10,636 bases of DNA, from NCBI GenBank assembly GCA_023150055.1, contig JAKLLP010000028.1, forward strand, positions 1,837 to 12,472, written 5' to 3'. The translations under genes were made by a program, and so were the position numbers. The notes under the pieces are model-generated. The model searched no databases. It was not told the origin of the DNA and saw nothing but the letters and a program-made list of their open reading frames with translations. This document shows positions 7,117-10,636 of the stretch, in pieces. The DNA is from Gammaproteobacteria bacterium. GTDB taxonomy: Bacteria > Pseudomonadota > Gammaproteobacteria > Steroidobacterales > GCA-2729495. How positions within the stretch are numbered: the first letter of the stretch is position 1; each line of letters starts with the position of its first letter.

Positions 7117-8157
7117 CTATTGCCGCGCTTCGCTTATCGTCGATGATTCCCTGATCGACGATGCCACGGCACTTGCTGGTTGGCTTACTGCATCGGTCCC
7201 CACGCGGAGCGGGATACCGAGCTTGGCCCGATAAACCTCTTCCACCAACTGCCAGTCGATGTCGGCTGGCCGCTCCCGTGTGGCCTCCACGTAAGCCTCG
7301 GTGAGGACCGTCATGCCCCGCTCTGTCGACTGTGTGTCTCCGTCGATCACCGGGTGCACCTCCAGGAATAACCCATCAGGCGACCAGCCGAACTTCACGG
7401 GCTGATTGACGATCTGCACCGGCGTGCCGACACGAATTTGCGGAAACAACCAGCTGATATCTTCAGGGTTCATGCGGATGCAGCCATGCGTAACCTGCAT
7501 ACCAATGCCGGCCGGCTTGTTGGTCCCATGGATGAGATAACTGGAGACGCTCAGCCTCATCGCATACTCGCCCAGCGGATTATCCGGTCCAGGCGGAACC
7601 GCCGTTGCGAGGAACCTGCCGTCGGCAGCGTGCTCCTCACGGATGCTCTTCGGCGGATACCAGGTCGGTCGGACCTGTTTGGCCGCGATCCGATGCCGGC
7701 CGAGCGGTGTAGACCAATCCATTCGACCGATGCTGACGGGAAAGGTGGCTACGCTCTGTGCGCCATCCGACTGCTTGAAGTAATAGAGACGAAACTCGGC
7801 GATGTTGACAATCACCCCTTCGCGTGCCGCCACCGGCAGCACGAAGCGCTTGGGCAGGACGATCTCGGTTCCCTCGCCAGGCAGCCAGACGTCGACACCC
7901 GGATTGGCGCGCCGCAGCTCCTCGTAGCCGAGACCAGTACGCTTGCCGATATCGATCAACGTGTCGTCGTGGGCAGCAAGGGTCGTGCTTACGGACCCGA
8001 TGACATCGTAGCCCGGGGTAAGTACGTGGGTTTCCGCCTTACCCAGGCCGGGCACTGCGGCCAGCAGCAAAGCGGTGAGGCACCAGCCCGCAATGGGTAT
8101 GGCGCATTTGGTGTTCCAGTGAGTTCTGGCAGGTGACCGATGCGCAACAGCACACAT
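7117..8157 (-). CDS. L,D-transpeptidase (ErfK/YbiS/YcfS/YnhG family) with LysM-like domain
   Basis: This periplasmic enzyme forms a bond to the L-centre of meso-diaminopimelate in peptidoglycan, either making 3-3 cross-links or attaching a Braun-type lipoprotein. The 346-residue product from the ATG at 8157 has a basic N terminus and hydrophobic segment (about 18-36) with probable signal peptidase cleavage near GKA-ETH (about 41). A LysM-like segment lies at about 52-102 (LIDIGKRTGLGYEELRRANPGVDVWLPGEGTEIVLP). The YkuD catalytic domain follows at about 114-250, with HGTNKP (210-215) and THGCIRM (223-229), where C226 is the nucleophile, H224 a likely partner and R228 also conserved. The tail beyond 250 matches the longer ErfK/YbiS subgroup. 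An in-frame TTG at 8262 overlaps the fabH stop but would put 35 extra residues ahead of the signal peptide. A possible promoter (GTTCCA 8214-8219, TATATT 8190-8195) lies in the 101-bp gap after fabH, so it may have its own transcript. Confidence 0.92.
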   Translation of the reverse strand: MCAVAHRSPARTHWNTKCAIPIAGWCLTALLLAAVPGLGKAETHVLTPGYDVIGSVSTTLAAHDDTLIDIGKRTGLGYEELRRANPGVDVWLPGEGTEIVLPKRFVLPVAAREGVIVNIAEFRLYYFKQSDGAQSVATFPVSIGRMDWSTPLGRHRIAAKQVRPTWYPPKSIREEHAADGRFLATAVPPGPDNPLGEYAMRLSVSSYLIHGTNKPAGIGMQVTHGCIRMNPEDISWLFPQIRVGTPVQIVNQPVKFGWSPDGLFLEVHPVIDGDTQSTERGMTVLTEAYVEATRERPADIDWQLVEEVYRAKLGIPLRVGTDAVSQPASAVASSIRESSTISEARQ

Positions 8158-8258
8158 TCGCAAGAAACCTTCAGGGAATCCGGGTAGCCAATATAGCGAA
8201 CGTCGGCGGAGGCTGGAACAGAGACGCTGCTCGCTTTGCAGCGGCAAGCTGCGGGGCG

Positions 8259-9224
8259 TCAATAGCGGATGAGCGAGGCGCCCCAGGTGAACCCCCCGCC
8301 AAAGGCCTCCAGCAGCACGAGATCACCGCGCTTGATGCGGCCGTCGCGGATGCCGACATCCAGCGCCATCGGCACCGATGCCGCCGATGTATTGCCATGA
8401 TCCTGCAGTGTCAGGATCACTTTCGCCATCGGCATGTCCAGGCGCTTGGCCGTCGCCTGGATTATCCGCAGATTTGCCTGATGCGGCACCAGCCAGTCGA
8501 CCGCAGAGCACTCCAGTTCATTTGCATCCAGCGCTTCATCGACGATGCTTTCCAGCGTCTTCACGGCAACCTTGAAGACTTCATTGCCTTTCATCTGTAT
8601 GAAGGCGCCCTCACCGTGCATGGCCTCGGGCTTCCGCGATGGCCCGTACGGAAAGTAGAGAAGGTCCTTGTACCCGCCGTCTGCACCAAGATGGCACGAC
8701 ACAATGCCCGGCTCATCGGCCGGCTGCAGCACCACCGCGCCCGCACCATCGCCGAACAGCACACAGGTCGTGCGATCGCTCCAGTCCGTGATGCGGGAGA
8801 GCGTCTCGGCGCCGATGACCAGCGCGCAGTTCGACTTTCCTGAGGTGACGAAGCGATCTGCCACGGTCAGCGCGTAGATGAAACCACTACATGCCGCCTC
8901 GACGCTGAACGCAGGGCAGCCGCGGATCCCCAGCCGATCCTGCAACAGGCAGCCGACGTTGGGAAAGACCACGTCAGGAGTCGTTGTCCCGACGATGATC
9001 AGGTCCACGTCACCTGCTGTGACTCCGGCCGCCTCCATTGCCCTCGATGCGGCCTGCTCGGCAAGATCTGCCGTCGTCTGCCCCGGTGCGGCGATATGAC
9101 GACGCTCGATGCCCGTGCGCTCGCGGATCCACTCGTCGGTGGTATCCACCATCTTCTCGATGTCGTGGTTGGTGAGGACCCGCTCGGGCAGGTAGCGACC
9201 GGTTCCGGCAATACGCGAGTACAT
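8259..9224 (-). CDS. fabH: 3-oxoacyl-[acyl-carrier-protein] synthase III (FabH)
   Basis: FabH condenses acetyl-CoA with malonyl-ACP to start each type II fatty acid chain in the cytoplasm. The 321-residue product is full length. The catalytic triad of the family is complete: C112 in [13 protein letters not shown]248 in VPHQANLRI, and N278 in DHGNTSAAS. The N terminus ([18 protein letters not shown]) and the C-terminal [16 protein letters not shown] are also typical. The ATG at 9224 is only 2 nt after the plsX stop, so the two are probably co-translated in one operon. Downstream, a short GCAGC/GCTGC hairpin without a T-run (8238-8252) follows the stop. The next gene is an L,D-transpeptidase where fabD is commonly found. 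Confidence 0.98.
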   Translation of the reverse strand: MYSRIAGTGRYLPERVLTNHDIEKMVDTTDEWIRERTGIERRHIAAPGQTTADLAEQAASRAMEAAGVTAGDVDLIIVGTTTPDVVFPNVGCLLQDRLGIRGCPAFSVEAACSGFIYALTVADRFVTSGKSNCALVIGAETLSRITDWSDRTTCVLFGDGAGAVVLQPADEPGIVSCHLGADGGYKDLLYFPYGPSRKPEAMHGEGAFIQMKGNEVFKVAVKTLESIVDEALDANELECSAVDWLVPHQANLRIIQATAKRLDMPMAKVILTLQDHGNTSAASVPMALDVGIRDGRIKRGDLVLLEAFGGGFTWGASLIRY

Positions 9225-9226
9225 CT

Positions 9227-10240
9227 CTAGTGGGCCTGCTGTTCGTCGAGCAACCGACGTATCTGGGCGGGAACCTGCTTGGACACCTCGAGCATCGCGG
9301 TATTGAGCGCCTGGCGGAAGGCGAACTCATCAGCCCCACCGTGGCTCTTGATAACGATCCCGTCGAGACCAACGAGGCTCGCGCCATTATAGCGACGCGG
9401 ATCGAGTTTACCGGCCAGCGAGCGCAGCACCGGTCGTGCGGCCAGCCCGGCCAGCCTGCCGTAAATGCCGCGCGTGAATTCCTCGCGCAGGAAATGTCGC
9501 ACCAGGCGCGCGGTACCCTCCATCGACTTCAACGCCACGTTACCGGTGAATCCGTCGCAGACAACCACGTCGGCGCGCTGGTCTGGGATCCGGTCGGCCT
9601 CAATGTAGCCGACGTAATTCATGTGGCTCGCCGAGAGCAGCGCGGCCGCCTGCTTGACGGTATCGTTTCCCTTGATGTCTTCCTCGCCGATGTTGAGCAA
9701 TGCGATACGGGGAAATTCGATATTCTCGACTCCGCTTGCCACGACAGAGCCCATAACGGCGAACTGGAACAGGTGCTCTGCCGTGCAGTCGGCATTGGCA
9801 CCGAGATCGAGCATATAGGTGCGGCCATGCATGGTCGGTACCGGCACCATGATGGCCGGCCGGTCGATCCCAGGCAGCGTCTTCAGCACGAACCTCGACG
9901 TGGCCATGAGGGCCCCGGTATTACCCGCACTTACGCAGGCGTCCGCCTGGCCTTCCTTCACCAGGTTGACCGCTACACGCAGGGAGGAGTCTTTCTTTTT
10001 CCGCAGGGCATCGGCTGGGGACTCATCCATGCCCACCACCTGGCTCGCCTCCTGGATACGGACTCGTTCGTCCTGAAGGCCCGAGGCCTGCAGGTGCCGG
10101 CTGATGACTGCGCCCTGGCCGACCAGAACGACGCGCAGGCCGGGATGCTCGCCAACCATGGCGAGCGCTGCAGGAACGCACACATCAGCGCCGCGGTCAC
10201 CGCCCATGGCATCCACGGCAATGGTTACAGGCCTAGCCAA
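9227..10240 (-). CDS. plsX: Phosphate acyltransferase PlsX
   Basis: PlsX makes acyl-phosphate from acyl-ACP, the acyl donor for PlsY in the first step of phospholipid synthesis. It acts peripherally at the cytoplasmic membrane. The 337-residue product carries the family motifs VDAMGGD (9-15), SAGNTGALM (104-112), LDLGAN (144-149), CDGFTGN (228-234), YNGA (284-287) and KSHGGAD (298-304). The most upstream available start is a TTG at 10240, preceded by GGGG six nt away and, further up, by an in-frame stop. It gives the N terminus expected for the family. GTG at 10216 or ATG at 10207 would cut into the first strand and the VDAMGGD motif. It follows rpmF after a 74-nt gap that contains a GC-rich hairpin-forming GCCGGC pair but no T-run. 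fabH follows after 2 nt. Confidence 0.97.
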   Translation of the reverse strand: MARPVTIAVDAMGGDRGADVCVPAALAMVGEHPGLRVVLVGQGAVISRHLQASGLQDERVRIQEASQVVGMDESPADALRKKKDSSLRVAVNLVKEGQADACVSAGNTGALMATSRFVLKTLPGIDRPAIMVPVPTMHGRTYMLDLGANADCTAEHLFQFAVMGSVVASGVENIEFPRIALLNIGEEDIKGNDTVKQAAALLSASHMNYVGYIEADRIPDQRADVVVCDGFTGNVALKSMEGTARLVRHFLREEFTRGIYGRLAGLAARPVLRSLAGKLDPRRYNGASLVGLDGIVIKSHGGADEFAFRQALNTAMLEVSKQVPAQIRRLLDEQQAH

Positions 10241-10314
10241 GGCAAACCCCAGCGCTGTCGGAGGCAGGATTCGTGCACGTCAGGGCCGGCACCCTGGTGA
10301 TTCCCGGCCGCCGG

Positions 10315-10503
10315 CTATTCGGATACGGGTTCGCTGGTGTCGATGATTTTCCGACCGCGGTAGTATCCGTCGGCACTGACATGATGGCGGCGGTGAGTCT
10401 CACCGGTCGTCGGCTCCACGGAAACGGCAGGTTTTGCCAGTTTGTCGTGAGAGCGTCGCATACCACGGGTAGACGGAGTCCGACGCCGTTTCTGAACTGC
10501 CAT
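10315..10503 (-). CDS. rpmF: 50S ribosomal protein L32
   Basis: L32 is a small protein of the large ribosomal subunit. The 62-residue product starts [22 protein letters not shown] and contains [14 protein letters not shown], both diagnostic of the family. It has no cysteines, so it is the form without a zinc ribbon, as in E. coli. It runs a few residues past GRKI with an acidic tail (DTSEPVSE). The ATG at 10503 has a clear AGGAG Shine-Dalgarno 8 nt upstream (10512-10516). It sits between yceD and plsX, the widely conserved order that ties ribosome and membrane lipid gene expression together. Confidence 0.97.
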   Translation of the reverse strand: MAVQKRRRTPSTRGMRRSHDKLAKPAVSVEPTTGETHRRHHVSADGYYRGRKIIDTSEPVSE

Positions 10504-10522
10504 TTCGAATTCTCCTAGAAAC

Positions 10523-10636
10523 CTATACCTGATTCTCGTCGTTCGGCCCTGGTTTCCTCAGGCCCGCAAGGCCCGCGAACGGCCGACTCACCGATTCGCC
10601 GGGAGCCCAGACGTCGCGCTTTACGACGTCCGACCG
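10523..10636 (-). CDS. yceD: YceD/DUF177 family protein, C-terminal end only
   Basis: Only the last 37 codons and the stop lie in the window; the gene continues beyond 10636. Read in the only fitting frame, the tail contains [14 protein letters not shown], matching the [NR]PFA-x-LA-x-LK/R ending typical of YceD proteins. The reading frame is open to the window edge, and the stop (10523-10525) lies 19 nt before the rpmF ATG. Position directly upstream of rpmF is the standard one for yceD. In E. coli the family has been linked to 23S rRNA maturation or ribosome assembly. The fragment is too short for more, and the call rests on the tail motif plus gene order. Confidence 0.82.
   Translation of the reverse strand, partial: RSDVVKRDVWAPGESVSRPFAGLAGLRKPGPNDENQV

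Noticed and set aside
8158..8262. A longer L,D-transpeptidase starting at TTG 8262, overlapping the fabH stop
   Set aside because: It would place 35 Arg/Ser/Leu-rich residues ahead of a good signal peptide. The ATG at 8157 gives a normal exported protein.
9230..10300. A 356-codon plus-strand open frame antisense to plsX
   Set aside because: It covers plsX almost exactly on the opposite strand. All conserved motifs are on the minus strand, so it is a shadow frame.
1..10636. Mobile element, CRISPR array, phage or defence genes
   Set aside because: No transposase, integrase, regularly spaced repeats or known defence domains were seen; all genes but the intergenic stretches belong to core or SOS families.

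Overview
The window is a chromosomal segment of a GC-rich proteobacterium. It is most likely a gammaproteobacterium: the SOS boxes are of the CTGT-N8-ACAG type, the L32 protein lacks cysteines, there is a Braun/OprI-like alanine-zipper lipoprotein, and the yceD-rpmF-plsX-fabH order is present. Genus cannot be fixed from the sequence alone. No rRNA, tRNA, insertion sequence, phage gene or CRISPR array was seen.

Left part (41-6343, minus strand): a complete SOS mutagenesis operon, lexA-imuA-imuB-dnaE2, reading right to left. Two perfect SOS boxes lie immediately upstream of lexA and overlap its likely promoter, so LexA should repress itself and the translesion mutasome together. lexA and imuA are 31 nt apart, and imuA and imuB overlap by one base (TGATG). 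dnaE2 is separated from imuB by a 293-nt GC-rich gap that carries a long imperfect inverted repeat. DnaE2 is the error-prone polymerase, ImuB a Y-family relative lacking its catalytic acidic residues, and ImuA a RecA/SulA-like accessory protein.

Middle part (6327-8157): a 385-bp divergent intergenic region, then a plus-strand gene for a small Lpp/OprI-like lipoprotein ending in lysine. A strong intrinsic terminator follows. An L,D-transpeptidase gene lies convergently on the minus strand. Enzymes of this family can attach Braun-type lipoproteins to peptidoglycan, so the two neighbours may form an enzyme-substrate pair.

Right part (8259-10636, minus strand): the conserved yceD (3' end only)-rpmF-plsX-fabH group, linking ribosomal protein L32 with phospholipid and fatty acid initiation enzymes. 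fabH is followed by the L,D-transpeptidase gene instead of the usual fabD-fabG-acpP run, so the fatty acid cluster is split here.

Nothing in the window is clearly a new system. The points most worth a second look are the extended N terminus of ImuB with a candidate sliding-clamp motif, the structured imuB-dnaE2 gap, the lipoprotein/L,D-transpeptidase pairing, and the broken fab cluster.
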